DNA of 64,000 bases from Actinacidiphila yanglinensis (GCF_900107965.1 NZ_FNVU01000001.1:124001-188000), one strand, 5' to 3'. Numbered from the stretch's first letter, positions 24,255 through 33,010 are shown. A program made the numbers and translations. Notes: generated by a model from the letters alone, not told the origin.

Positions 24255-24505
24255 CGGTACCGTGCCAGCGGCATCCTCGGGCGGCCCGGCGGCGGTCAAC
24301 CCACCGGGTGTACGTCCCGGCCGGCGCCAAGGGCCGGGTTGCTCGCGAGCCGTCCCCGTGCCGGGGAGGGGCGTCGGCGCCGTACTCCGCGGTTGCCCGG
24401 CGCCGCACCGCCCGCGTGCCCAAGTGCCCCCCGGCACCGTGCCCGCGGCATCCTCCGGAGGCTCCGCGGCGCTCAACTCACCAGGTATACGCTCCCGCCC
24501 ATGCC
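24255..24505 (+). repeat. Pair of 74-bp direct repeats upstream of the hydrolase gene
   Basis: Segments 24255-24328 and 24432-24505 align without gaps at roughly 78% identity (shared CACCGTGCC, CGGCATCCTC, GGCG, TCAAC, CACC). The second copy includes the promoter and ATG of the alpha/beta hydrolase gene. The rest of the 392-bp gap (24109-24500) shows no gene; GC-rich sequence only. Confidence 0.6.
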
Positions 24506-25277
24506 GAGCCCTCCCGTGTCCTCCTTCTCCGGCTTCTCCGGCCCTGACGGCGCACGTCTCGCCTACCGGGAGGTGGGAGAGGGCAGACCTCTCGTGCTGC
24601 TGCACGGCATCACAGGGGACGCGGCGCTGTGGACGGCCCACGGCCAGGCCGAGACGATCGCCGCGCACGGCCACCGGGTGATCCTGCCGGACTTCCGCGG
24701 GCACGGCCGGAGCGCGAAACCGCATGACGCCGCGGCCTATCCGCCGGACGTGCTGACCGACGACACCTTCGCCCTCCTCGACCATCTGGGCCTGGACGAG
24801 GGCGCGTACGACCTCGGGGGGTACTCGCTCGGGGGCCGCATCGTGGTGCGGCTGCTGGTGCGCGGCGCGGCGCCGGGCCGCGCGGTGGTCGCCGGGCAGG
24901 GCCTGAAGCAGGTGCGCGGCGCCGAAGGCGGCGCGGGATCGTTCCTGCGGAAGGTCTTCACGGAGGGCGCGGCCTTCGAGCCGGGCTCGCGGCAGGAGCG
25001 GGCCGCGCAGTGGCTCCGGTCGAGGGACGAGGACCCGGTCGCGCTGCTGCACGTGCTGGACTCGATCGTCGCCACACCGGAGGAGCCGCTCGGCGGTGTC
25101 CAGGTGCCGACGCTCGTCGCGGTCGGCAGCGAGGACGAGCGTGCCGACTCGGCGGACGAGCTGGCGGCGGCGTTCCCGTACGGCACCCGCGCGGTGCTGC
25201 CGGGGGACCACACGACGGCAACGTCCGCGCCCGAATTCGTCGCGGCGATCGTGGAGTTCCTCGCCGGTCACCGGTGA
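24501..25277 (+). CDS. Alpha/beta hydrolase
   Basis: A 258-residue alpha/beta-hydrolase-fold protein. It has the oxyanion-hole motif LVLLHGITGD, the strand VILPDFRGHGRS, the nucleophile elbow GYSLGG (Ser at about residue 113) and the C-terminal histidine in LPGDHTTATSAPEF. The acidic residue is probably in VGSEDERAD. A cytoplasmic esterase or lactonase-like enzyme is likely; the substrate is unknown. There is no ribosome binding site before ATG 24501, but TACGCT lies 7 nt upstream, suggesting a leaderless mRNA. Confidence 0.92.
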   Translation: MPSPPVSSFSGFSGPDGARLAYREVGEGRPLVLLHGITGDAALWTAHGQAETIAAHGHRVILPDFRGHGRSAKPHDAAAYPPDVLTDDTFALLDHLGLDEGAYDLGGYSLGGRIVVRLLVRGAAPGRAVVAGQGLKQVRGAEGGAGSFLRKVFTEGAAFEPGSRQERAAQWLRSRDEDPVALLHVLDSIVATPEEPLGGVQVPTLVAVGSEDERADSADELAAAFPYGTRAVLPGDHTTATSAPEFVAAIVEFLAGHR

Positions 25278-25354
25278 GCGCCGCGCGCGGCGCACCGTCG
25301 GAGGGGCGGTACGCCGGTGCACCTCACCGCGGAGCGGGCCGCGGGCCGGGCGGA

Positions 25355-25386
25355 ACGGCGGGCCCCGCCGATCAAGGGCCCGCCGT
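25355..25386. terminator. Bidirectional hairpin terminator
   Basis: A perfect 11-bp stem (ACGGCGGGCCC with GGGCCCGCCGT) and a 10-nt loop lie between the convergent hydrolase and discoidin-domain genes. Confidence 0.85.
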
Positions 25387-25445
25387 GAGGGCGCCCGTCC
25401 CGGCGCCGGAGCGCCGGGAGGTGGGCTGCCGCCGCCCGCCGTTCG

Positions 25446-28400
25446 TCAGCTCGCTCCGGTCACCGCCAGGGACACCAACCGGGCGCCGCGCGGGGCGCCG
25501 TCCGGGAGGGCGAGGGCGACGTAACGGGCCGTGGCGCGGACCGCGAGGGACGCGGTGGTGCGGGCGGCGAGCGTTCCGGCCTGCTGGTAGGTCAGCCCGT
25601 CCGTGCTGGTCTCCACCCGGGCCGCGGGGCCGCGCCCGCCGGTCCAGGACGCGGTGACCGTGGCGAGCGGGACGGCGGCGCCGAGGTCGACGACCATGCG
25701 CCCGCCCGGGCCCGGCGTCCACGCGGTGTGCGGGTCGCCGTCGACCGCGGCGGCGGGGTCGGACATCCCCGGCGGCAGCGGCGAGGTCGGGAAGGTGACG
25801 CGGCCGAGCGCGAGGTCGTCCAGCGGGTAGGGCGCGGCGCCGGGCAGCGTGACGGTGCGGGTGCGCCCGGCGCGCAGCGTGACGCGGACCGTGCGTCCAC
25901 CGGGGGCGGCGACCTCCACGCGGCAGGACGGGCCGCTCAGCACGACCGTCGCGGCGTCGCGGACCTCGGCGCTCAGCCCCTGCGGCAGCCGGCCGCCGGC
26001 GGCGCGCAGTACGGCCCGCGCGGGGGCCAACGCCGCTGTGGCGGCACCGAGTTCGGCCTGGTAGGCGGTGCCGTCCGCGGTGACGGTCTGGCTGCCCGCG
26101 TACAGGGTGACGGCGTGGGTGTCCTGGGGCAGTGCGACCTGCGCGGTCACCGCCGCCCCGGAGAGGTTGAACAGGCTCAGGTGGCCGCCCGCGGTGGAGG
26201 CGCGCACCGCGTCGTGGTCGGTGGTGGGAGCCGGGCGCGCGGCCGCGGCCCGCACCGCGGCGGGGCTGCCGTCCGGCAGGCCCTCGACCAGCAGCCGTTC
26301 GGCGGGACCGTCGGAGAGGATCACCGTGTCGCCGTACACGGCAAGGGGGTTGGCGGCGCCGCGCACGATCAGCCCGGCCCGGCCGTCGACGCTGATCCAG
26401 CCGCCGTCGCCGGAGAGGTCGGCCGGCGGGTAGGCGACCAGGTCGGTCCAGCTGGACCCGTCGGTGGAGCCCTGCACGGTGTACGCCTGGCCGGCCGCGG
26501 TCTCCCAGCTCAGCGTGACCCGGTCCACCTCCGCGGGCGCGCCGAGGTCCACCTGCAGCCAGCTGTCGGCGCGGGTGCGCTCGGCGACCGAGACCGCCCA
26601 GCGGGTCGTCGCGTTGCCGTCCACGGCGAGCGCGGCTCCCTTGCCGCTGTCCGCGGACGACGCCGTGGCGGTGCGGCCCTGCGCCAGGTCGGCGCCCGAG
26701 GCGCCGTCGCGGACCTCGAACGCGTAGACGGAGTAGCCGTATTGGGGGTTGCCGCGGCGGCCCTGCATCCGCAGGTAGCGGTACGTCCCGGGGGTGAAGG
26801 TGAGGTTGTCGGTGCGCGGCCCGCTGGTCGGGTGCCCGGCGTTGCCGGTGTCGGCGGCCGCGACGGTGACCGAGCCGTCGGCGGTGGTGTAGGTGCGGCT
26901 GCCGTCGAGGCCGGGCACCCCGGGCATGGTGAGGTTGAAGACCTCGATACGGCCCTCGCCGGCGCCGGTGCCGGAGGTGGCGTAGACGACCTCGCCGCCG
27001 GGCAGCGTGGTGAAGCCCGCGTACCCGCTGTCCAGGGCGAGCAGGACCGCGCTGGCGTCGAGGCCGTCGCGCAGGGTGGTGTGGGTGGCGACGGTGCGGG
27101 TGGCGACCTTGCCCGTGGTGGCGGGCAGGAACATCGGGGTGCTGCCGCTGAGCGAGAACAGCCAGTCGTCGTGGGCGGGTTGCCAGCAGAACTTCACGAA
27201 GCCCGGCTTCGTGACGGACGCCGCCCAGGCCCGCGGGGTCTGGTGGGAGACCAGGCCGGGGCCGGTGCCGAAGTCGGTGACCCCGGAGGCCTGGTGGAAC
27301 AGCTCCTCGGCGGTGAGCGCGGTGACCTTCTCGTGCTGCGCGGCCCGCCACTCGTGCAGCAAGTAGCTGATGGCGAGTTCGGCGCGTGCCTCCGGCTCGT
27401 ACTTGGGCTCGCCGGAGAACTTGGTGATCCGGTCGGCGGGGGCGTACGCCTGGTACGCGGGCAGGCGCTCGGCGAGCGCGGTCTCGGCGCGCGCGGCGGC
27501 CCGGTCGCCCAGCACCTGCGCGAGGAAGGCGACCGGGATGACGTCGCGCCCGTAGAGGTGCTCGCGGTCGTTGACCATCGGCATCAGCGGCTCGCCGGCG
27601 TCGCTCATGACGCTGAGCGTCGACGCCCACAGCCGGTCGGCGTTCGGCTGGGCGGCGAGGACCTCCGGCATCGGCCGGCCCGAGGTCAGGAAGTGCGCGG
27701 TGTTGCGGCCGGAGGTGCGCCACAGCTCGCACTGGTAGTGCGGGCCGAACGAGCCGTGGTTCTCCACGATGAAGGTGTCGTACAGGTTCTGCGCGGTGTT
27801 GCCGCTGACCGGGACGCCGTCCACGACCGTCGGGTTGGCGAGGTCGGCGGCGGGCAGGCCGGTCTCGTTGCGGCTCCACGTGCCGTACCAGGAGTTCCAC
27901 GTGGGGTAACGCGTGTCGTCGCTCGCCCAGGCCAGGGCGGGCGCCAGGGACTGGGCGTAGACGCCCATCTCCTCCAGCTTGGTGTCGCCGACGTGGTTGC
28001 CGAGCAGCCCGTCGGGCGTCCAGCCCGCCGACAGCGGATCGTTGCCGGAGCCCAACGACGTGGTGTATGCGGCCTGTTCGCGCACGATGCTGTCGATGTT
28101 GCCCTGGGTCGCGGTGTCCAGCTCGTCCCACAGCAGGCGGGCGGCGAGGACGAAGTAGAGCTGGAAGGTCGTGTCGAAGAAGAGCGTCTTGCCCCATTCG
28201 GTGCCGCCGGTCAGCCGGTTGGAGGCGGCGAAGTGGGTGAGGGTCGCGAGGGTGCGCGAGCGCAGCGTGTCCTCGTCGATCCCCGCGACGCTCGCGTCGT
28301 AGCCGCCGCGGGTCAGCAGCAGCGCGTGCCCGAGGACGACGGCGAAGCCGAAGTCGGTGGCCGTGTAGTGCCCGGCGGTGGCGTCCCACTGCGTCTCGGT

Positions 28401-28637
28401 CCAGCGGGTGTGGCGCAGCAGCACCTGGTGGAAGGTGGCGGCGACGGCGTCCGGCGGGGTGCTGGTCGGTCGGATCCCCCCGGCCGCCGCCTTCCCGGCC
28501 CCGGTCCCACCGTCCCCGGTCGCGGCCCGCGCGGGGGACGCGGCCGCGAGCGTCGCCGGGGCGGCCGCCAACGCGGCGGTGATCCCGGCCAGTTGGGTGA
28601 AACGCCGACGGCTCAGCGGGGTGGTGCGCTGGTGCAC
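25446..28637 (-). CDS. Tat-exported protein with two F5/8 type C (discoidin) domains, probable carbohydrate-active enzyme
   Basis: A 1063-residue secreted protein. The N-terminus has a Tat signal (SRRRFTQLAG followed by a hydrophobic Ala-rich segment and ASPARA). Residues 60-600 form a helical then beta-rich region reminiscent of polysaccharide lyases with an (alpha/alpha) barrel, but I cannot place the family. The first discoidin/CBM32 domain is at about 645-750 (TATASSADSGKGAALAVDGN), the second at about 935-1063 (SDPAAAVDGDPHTAWTPG). Such domains bind sugars. GTG 28637 is chosen because GGAG lies 5 nt upstream and the Tat motif follows closely. A LacI-type operator lies 39 bp upstream, fitting sugar induction. 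Confidence 0.85.
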   Translation of the reverse strand: MHQRTTPLSRRRFTQLAGITAALAAAPATLAAASPARAATGDGGTGAGKAAAGGIRPTSTPPDAVAATFHQVLLRHTRWTETQWDATAGHYTATDFGFAVVLGHALLLTRGGYDASVAGIDEDTLRSRTLATLTHFAASNRLTGGTEWGKTLFFDTTFQLYFVLAARLLWDELDTATQGNIDSIVREQAAYTTSLGSGNDPLSAGWTPDGLLGNHVGDTKLEEMGVYAQSLAPALAWASDDTRYPTWNSWYGTWSRNETGLPAADLANPTVVDGVPVSGNTAQNLYDTFIVENHGSFGPHYQCELWRTSGRNTAHFLTSGRPMPEVLAAQPNADRLWASTLSVMSDAGEPLMPMVNDREHLYGRDVIPVAFLAQVLGDRAAARAETALAERLPAYQAYAPADRITKFSGEPKYEPEARAELAISYLLHEWRAAQHEKVTALTAEELFHQASGVTDFGTGPGLVSHQTPRAWAASVTKPGFVKFCWQPAHDDWLFSLSGSTPMFLPATTGKVATRTVATHTTLRDGLDASAVLLALDSGYAGFTTLPGGEVVYATSGTGAGEGRIEVFNLTMPGVPGLDGSRTYTTADGSVTVAAADTGNAGHPTSGPRTDNLTFTPGTYRYLRMQGRRGNPQYGYSVYAFEVRDGASGADLAQGRTATASSADSGKGAALAVDGNATTRWAVSVAERTRADSWLQVDLGAPAEVDRVTLSWETAAGQAYTVQGSTDGSSWTDLVAYPPADLSGDGGWISVDGRAGLIVRGAANPLAVYGDTVILSDGPAERLLVEGLPDGSPAAVRAAAARPAPTTDHDAVRASTAGGHLSLFNLSGAAVTAQVALPQDTHAVTLYAGSQTVTADGTAYQAELGAATAALAPARAVLRAAGGRLPQGLSAEVRDAATVVLSGPSCRVEVAAPGGRTVRVTLRAGRTRTVTLPGAAPYPLDDLALGRVTFPTSPLPPGMSDPAAAVDGDPHTAWTPGPGGRMVVDLGAAVPLATVTASWTGGRGPAARVETSTDGLTYQQAGTLAARTTASLAVRATARYVALALPDGAPRGARLVSLAVTGAS

Positions 28638-28675
28638 GGTGACTCCATCCTCGGTGCCGGGCCACGGCACTCGTC

Positions 28676-28687
28676 GACAACGTTGTC
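28676..28687. promoter_or_regulatory. LacI-family-type operator
   Basis: GACAACGTTGTC is a perfect 12-bp palindrome with a central CG, the hallmark of LacI-family operators. It lies about 40 bp upstream of the discoidin-domain gene start. No LacI regulator gene is in the window, so the regulator must be elsewhere. Confidence 0.65.
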
Positions 28688-28823
28688 AGACACGATGACG
28701 CGGTCATTCTTCGCATCGTCTCCTGGTGCCGTCAACCCCCGTGCGAGGGTGGGCGTCCGGTCCGGAAGGGCACCACGCGCCACGCGCCGGGCTCTCCTTC
28801 GCGGCCACCGGCCGGCCCGGGCG

Positions 28824-29303
28824 TCATACCGCCGGACGCAGACCGTCCAGCTCGCCGCCGATCGCCTCCCGCAGCGCGTCGTGCCGCGCGCCGAGCCGGA
28901 ACCGCTCGTCACTCCACCGGTCCGGCGGGTACAGCCACACGGGATGGCCCACCAACTCGGGCGGCTCCCAGTCGAATCGCGGCCACACATGAGCGTGCAG
29001 GTAGGGGTCGGTGTTCCCCAGGATCTCCAGGTTGACCCGGCGGAAGGCCGGGTCCAGCCGCCGGCAGGCCCGCTCGACCGCCTCTCCGAGCAGGTCCATG
29101 TCGGACAGGAACGACAACCGCCTGGCCTTCGGCAGGTCCGACAGCCGTTGGACGGCCGGTTCGTCCACGAGGAGGACCGAGTAGCCGGGCAGGAACTGCA
29201 CGTCGCCGATCACCGCGAACCCCGCGTCGAGCCGCCGCAGAACGGTCGGGTTGGCGCCCCGCAGCGCCGCGTTGATCCGGTCCGCCCGCCAGCCGTCGGT
29301 CAT
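28824..29303 (-). CDS. HIT-like family protein
   Basis: A 159-residue protein of the HIT (histidine triad) superfamily. The motif region is NTDPYLHAHVWPRF, an HxHxxP variant in which the usual H-x-H-x-H is reduced to HAHVWP. An upstream strand (GYSVLLVDEPAVQRLSDLP) matches the beta sheet of the fold. HIT proteins hydrolyse or transfer nucleotides. ATG 29303 has a -10 box 6 nt upstream and no ribosome binding site. Confidence 0.75.
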   Translation of the reverse strand: MTDGWRADRINAALRGANPTVLRRLDAGFAVIGDVQFLPGYSVLLVDEPAVQRLSDLPKARRLSFLSDMDLLGEAVERACRRLDPAFRRVNLEILGNTDPYLHAHVWPRFDWEPPELVGHPVWLYPPDRWSDERFRLGARHDALREAIGGELDGLRPAV

Positions 29304-29309
29304 GGCCCG

Positions 29310-29315
29310 ACCCTA
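29310..29315 (-). promoter_or_regulatory. -10 box for a leaderless HIT-like gene
   Basis: TAGGGT on the minus strand lies 6 nt before ATG 29303, with no ribosome binding site between. Confidence 0.5.
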
Positions 29316-29325
29316 CCCGCGGCGG

Positions 29326-30159
29326 TCAGGACGTGCTCGTCCCTTCCCGGTCGACCTTCGCCACGACCTCCGCGACCAGCGCGTCGGCGGCGTCCAGCGC
29401 CGCGCCGAGCGTCTGCGGGGTGCTGCCGAGCTCGGCGAAGAGGGCATGCGCCCGGGCGGCGAAATCGGGTGGGGCATCGGGGAGTTCGCCCGCGGACCAC
29501 ACCGCGCCCTTCTCGTTGAGCACCCAGCGCCCGGCATGGGCGTGCAGGGCGTGCACGAGCAGCCCGACCGCGCGGAAGAGGCAGCCGGCGACGTAGAAGG
29601 CGTCGCCGCGGGCCGCTCCCTTGCGGGCGCCGCCCAGGATGAACGGAGCCTCCCACCGCGCGTTGCCGACGAGCGCGGCGCGCAGCGGCTCCGGATAGCG
29701 GCGGGACTCCTCCTGGAGGGACCGAAGTTCCCCCTCGGGGTCGGCGAGGATCCGCCCGACGGCCAACTCGCCGACGTACGCGTGGGAGTAGACCCCCAGG
29801 GGATGCCCGGGCTGGGTGCCGATCTCGAACCGCCCGGCCCGGCACTGCCGCCACACGCGGTGCACCCGGTCCAGGTCGCGGTAGATCCAGTCGACGCGGT
29901 GGCCGTCGACGGTGAGCCAACTGCCGCCGTCCACCCAGGGACCCCAGCCGCCCGGCTCGCTGACCTCCACCGGCTCGCCGGTCACCTCGGCCGCGAGCGC
30001 GCGCAGGGCCGCCGTGTCCAGCGGCGGCCGGTAGTACAGGCCCAGGTCGTAGTCGGAGTCGGGCGCGTGGGTTCCCCGCGCCCGGCTCCCGCCCAGGCAC
30101 ACCCCCACGACGCCGTCCACCTCGGCCAGCCTGTTCGCGATGCCCGCCAGACGCTCCAT
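29326..30159 (-). CDS. Nucleotidyltransferase-domain protein
   Basis: A 277-residue protein with a minimal nucleotidyltransferase domain: GGSRARGTHAPDSDYDLGLYY at about residues 21-41 contains the GS-x-G-x(n)-D-x-D motif, and VDWIYRDL supplies the third acid. The C-terminal helical part resembles kanamycin nucleotidyltransferase-like or HEPN-type helices. It may adenylylate a small molecule; no substrate is assignable. ATG 30159 is chosen because CAGACT lies 6 nt upstream (leaderless); the frame runs on to 30222. A 23-bp inverted repeat sits further upstream. Confidence 0.82.
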   Translation of the reverse strand: MERLAGIANRLAEVDGVVGVCLGGSRARGTHAPDSDYDLGLYYRPPLDTAALRALAAEVTGEPVEVSEPGGWGPWVDGGSWLTVDGHRVDWIYRDLDRVHRVWRQCRAGRFEIGTQPGHPLGVYSHAYVGELAVGRILADPEGELRSLQEESRRYPEPLRAALVGNARWEAPFILGGARKGAARGDAFYVAGCLFRAVGLLVHALHAHAGRWVLNEKGAVWSAGELPDAPPDFAARAHALFAELGSTPQTLGAALDAADALVAEVVAKVDREGTSTS

Positions 30160-30165
30160 CGGACC

Positions 30166-30171
30166 AGTCTG
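30166..30171 (-). promoter_or_regulatory. -10 box for a leaderless nucleotidyltransferase gene
   Basis: CAGACT on the minus strand lies 6 nt before ATG 30159, matching the spacing seen at other leaderless genes here. Confidence 0.45.
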
Positions 30172-30234
30172 CGGAAACGGGCCGCCCGCGGCGAACGAGT
30201 AAGCGGCCGGGCGCGTCGGCACCCCGGCCCACGA

Positions 30235-30257
30235 GGATATGACGGGACGTCATATCC
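30235..30257. promoter_or_regulatory. 23-bp inverted repeat, probable operator
   Basis: GGATATGACG and CGTCATATCC are perfect 10-bp arms around GGA. The arms are AT-richer than the surroundings. The element sits 75 bp upstream of the nucleotidyltransferase gene and 30 bp before the 3' end-side of the HAD gene region, both on the minus strand. An operator fits better than a terminator because the arms are not GC-rich. Confidence 0.5.
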
Positions 30258-30287
30258 CGCGCTCCGGACACCGCGTGGCAGGTACCG

Positions 30288-30959
30288 CTACGGAGCCACC
30301 GTCACCACGAGGGTGCCGTTGGCCGCAGCGGTGACGCCGACCTGCTCCAGGGACCGTACGTGCGCGGTGGGGTGGTGGGCGGCGGCGCGGGGGCCGACGC
30401 CGATCACCCGCATCCCGGCGGAGCGGGCCGCCGCGATCCCGACCTCGGCGTCCTCGAAGACCAGGCAGTCCGCGGGGGCGAAGCCGAGTTCGGCGGCGCC
30501 CTTGAGGAACCCCTCGGGGTCGGGCTTGCTGGCGCTGACGCTCTCGGCGGTGATGCGGACCGGGGGCAGGGGGAGTCCGGCCGCGTCCATGCGGGTGCGG
30601 GAGAGGTCGACGCTCGCGGAGGTGACGAGGGCGTGCGGGTGGCCCTGGAGGGAGGCGAGGAAGGCCGGGGCGCCGGGGACGGGCACGATGCCGTCGGTGT
30701 CGGCGGTCTCCTCGGCCAGCAGCACCGCGTTCTCGGCGAGGTTCTCGGCCACGGGCCGGTCCGGGAGGAGGACCGCCATCGTGGCGTGGCCCTGCCGGCC
30801 GTGCACGACGGACAGGACGTGCGCCGGGTCGAGGCCCTTGCGCTCGGCCCAGCGCCGCCAGCAGCGCTCCACGACGGCGTCGGAGTTGACCAGGGTGCCG
30901 TCCATGTCCAGCAGGAGCGCGCGGGCGCGGAACTCGGTGGACGCGGTGGGCGGTGTCAT
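30288..30959 (-). CDS. HAD-IA sugar-phosphatase-like hydrolase
   Basis: A 223-residue HAD subfamily IA enzyme. Motif I is LLLDMDGTLVNSD, motif II is HALVTSAS, motif III is SASKPDPEGFLKGA and motif IV is CLVFEDAEVGIAAA. The cap (WAERKGLDPAHVLSVVHGRQ) resembles sugar-phosphatase/beta-phosphoglucomutase-like members. It likely dephosphorylates a sugar phosphate in the cytoplasm. The start is ATG 30959. It is divergent from the 31320 gene across 360 bp. Confidence 0.9.
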   Translation of the reverse strand: MTPPTASTEFRARALLLDMDGTLVNSDAVVERCWRRWAERKGLDPAHVLSVVHGRQGHATMAVLLPDRPVAENLAENAVLLAEETADTDGIVPVPGAPAFLASLQGHPHALVTSASVDLSRTRMDAAGLPLPPVRITAESVSASKPDPEGFLKGAAELGFAPADCLVFEDAEVGIAAARSAGMRVIGVGPRAAAHHPTAHVRSLEQVGVTAAANGTLVVTVAP

Positions 30960-31319
30960 CGACGTGCTCCCTGGGTGTGAGGTCTTCCGGCGGGCCGCGG
31001 TCGGCGGCGCTCGGCCGTGATCATGGCGGGCCCCTCGATGCGGCCCGGGTGGGGCCATCCCGCACGGGGTGGCCCGAACGGCGTGAGGGGCGGCCGCCGC
31101 GACTGCTGCCGCACCGACCGCCCCTGACGGTAACCCCACTGCTCCATGGCCCCGCCCGCCGGTCAGGGTGAGCGGGCGGAACCACTTTGTTCCCACAACA
31201 TACAAAAGAAGCGGCGGCGACGCCACCCCTCCCCCCGGGCCGGTGGACGGGAGCGGGGCGGGGACCCCCGCGACCCGGCGGGGCTCGGGGACCCCGGGGC
31301 CGCGGCCTAGACTCGCCGC
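30960..31319. promoter_or_regulatory. 360-bp divergent promoter region
   Basis: No gene is seen. The only AT-rich part is 31180-31215. An imperfectly centred inverted repeat GGAAC-CACTTT-GTTCC occupies 31177-31192, next to CACAACATACAAAAG. It is a candidate operator or promoter for the HAD gene. Confidence 0.4.
31308..31313 (+). promoter_or_regulatory. -10 box for a leaderless gene
   Basis: TAGACT lies 6 nt before ATG 31320 with no ribosome binding site between. Confidence 0.5.
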
Positions 31320-31904
31320 ATGCCCACGGAACCCTTCGGGCCGCTCCAGTTCCAGCTCGTCCTGCTGCGGCGGATGGCCGACCACCAGCCGGGCCTGGTC
31401 GACGACGCGCTGCGCGCGCTGGGCGCGAACCACACCGACCTGAGGGAAGCACACCGCAGGTGGCAGGCGCGGCTGCACAGCCGCGGCTTCCCGCGCGGCG
31501 AGGCCCGCTACCGTACGGCGCTCGGGCCCCCGGAGGCCGTACGGGAGCAGCGCGCCGGGGATCTGGCGCTGCGGGCGGCGCTGTGGCCCGTACCGCTGTG
31601 GCCGGACCTGAGGTTCGAGGTGGTCACGCTGCCGGGCGGGGGCGGGGCGGTCGTCAACGAGTGGCTGGTGCGCGCGCCGGGGGCCGAACCGCCCCGGCCG
31701 AAGGCCGTCGCCGACCTGACGCCGTGGTCGTGCACGGTGGACGACGCGGCCCGCGCCTTCCCGCCCGCCGCGCCACTGCCGCCCGACGCGCCGTCCCGGG
31801 CCAGGCTGGCGCTGACCGACCCGCGGACCGGCGGCCGGATCGTGGCGCATTTCACCTGGGGCCTGCTGCAGTACGTCGAGGGGGCCGGTCCAGAGCCGTC
31901 CTGA
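31320..31904 (+). CDS. Hypothetical actinobacterial protein
   Basis: A 194-residue soluble protein (MPTEPFGPLQFQLVLLRRMA ... GLLQYVEGAGPEPS) with a helical N-terminus and a Trp/Pro-rich middle (LALRAALWPVPLWPDLRFEVV). It has no signal peptide and no recognisable catalytic motif. The start is fixed by a -10 box 6 nt upstream, indicating a leaderless mRNA. I recognise no family. Confidence 0.7.
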   Translation: MPTEPFGPLQFQLVLLRRMADHQPGLVDDALRALGANHTDLREAHRRWQARLHSRGFPRGEARYRTALGPPEAVREQRAGDLALRAALWPVPLWPDLRFEVVTLPGGGGAVVNEWLVRAPGAEPPRPKAVADLTPWSCTVDDAARAFPPAAPLPPDAPSRARLALTDPRTGGRIVAHFTWGLLQYVEGAGPEPS

Positions 31905-31945
31905 ACGGGTGGCCGGCGCTCCGGGCCGGTGGAACCTTCCAGGCC

Positions 31946-33010
31946 CTAGGAGTCGCCCTGGGTCTGCCGTTCCAGCACGGAGCGTGTGTTCGGCCCGTAC
32001 ACGCCGTCGTGGCTGCCGTCGGGGGAGTCGCTGACCCAGTACCAGACCTGGAAGGTGGCCACCGCCTTCTTCACCCGCTGGTCGAAGACGCCGTCGATCG
32101 GTCCCTTGTAGGCCCACACCTCGGTGAGGCGGCGCTGGAGGTCGGCGACGGCCGGGCCGGAGTCGCCCAGTTCCAGGACCTGCGGGGTGGTCGATGTGCC
32201 GTCCCCGGGCGTCGTCGTCACGGTGCCGGAGGGGCTCGACGAGGTGAGGGGCGAGGTGGCCGCGGAGGCGGGCGGGCTCGCGGAGGTCGAGGGCGCGGAG
32301 GGCGTGGAACTGCCGGGCGCGGACGTGGCGGGAGTGGTCGACGGGCTCGCGGAGGGGTCGGCGGCCGGCGGGGTGGCCCGCTGCGTCATCGGCGCGGCGG
32401 TCGAGGCGGTGGCCTGGGCCGCGTCCGAGGGCAGCACGACGTCCGGCATCGAGGTGGACCGGTCGGGCAGGGCCCGGTCGGTGCCGTGCTGCTCCTCGCC
32501 TATCTGGCCGCTCACGGCGACGGCGCCGGCCGCGAGCGCGGACGCGGCGACCGCCGCGGCCGCCACCACGAGGCCGCGCCGGCGCCGCCGGTGCCGGCCG
32601 TGCGCCGCGTCCTGGGCGTCGCCGTGGTCCGCGTCGGGGCCGCCGTCGCGCGGGGTGGTGGCGTACTCCATCGCCGCGTACGTCGCCGGGAACAGTCCCA
32701 GGTCGGTGGTGGCGGGGCCCTCCTCGCCCGGCGCCGTGTCCGGCTCGGTGGTGTCGATCAGCCGCCGTACGGTGCTCGCGCCGACCTCGTCGCCGGGTTC
32801 GGCGACGTAGGGGCGCAGCCGCAGGGGGTGGAAGCCCTCGACGGCCGCCACGGCCGCGGCGCGTTCCGCGGCCCGCTCGGCGGCGCGTATGCCGCCGACG
32901 TCCTCGGCGCCCGCGTCCGGGCTTGCGTCCGGGCCGCCGCCGGGAGCGGACTCCGGGACGGGCGGGTTACCCGGGGTGATGCCTTCGGCCGTGCTGCCGC
33001 GCTCGATCAT
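31946..33010 (-). CDS. Membrane-anchored peptidoglycan-binding protein
   Basis: A 354-residue protein. The N-terminal 140 residues are cytoplasmic and acidic. A basic run (GRHRRRRRG) then leads into one transmembrane helix at about 146-168. A long Ser/Thr/Pro/Ala linker (about 190-280) crosses the wall, and the C-terminus is a PG_binding_1 domain (LELGDSGPAVADLQRRL ... IDGVFDQRVKKAVATFQ ... DGVYGPNTRSVL). It probably anchors to cell wall; the cytoplasmic part could relay a signal. GGGAGG precedes ATG 33010. It is divergent from an MFS exporter. Confidence 0.85.
   Translation of the reverse strand: MIERGSTAEGITPGNPPVPESAPGGGPDASPDAGAEDVGGIRAAERAAERAAAVAAVEGFHPLRLRPYVAEPGDEVGASTVRRLIDTTEPDTAPGEEGPATTDLGLFPATYAAMEYATTPRDGGPDADHGDAQDAAHGRHRRRRRGLVVAAAAVAASALAAGAVAVSGQIGEEQHGTDRALPDRSTSMPDVVLPSDAAQATASTAAPMTQRATPPAADPSASPSTTPATSAPGSSTPSAPSTSASPPASAATSPLTSSSPSGTVTTTPGDGTSTTPQVLELGDSGPAVADLQRRLTEVWAYKGPIDGVFDQRVKKAVATFQVWYWVSDSPDGSHDGVYGPNTRSVLERQTQGDS

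Noticed and set aside
20209..24423. 1404-residue open frame on the minus strand opposite the large plus-strand protein
   Set aside because: Composition is Gly/Arg/Gln/Pro-rich shadow sequence, with no domain and no ribosome binding site; the plus strand has normal codon use.
25728..29519. 1263-residue plus-strand frame opposite the discoidin-domain gene
   Set aside because: Antisense shadow in a GC-rich region; it spans several real minus-strand genes and their promoters.
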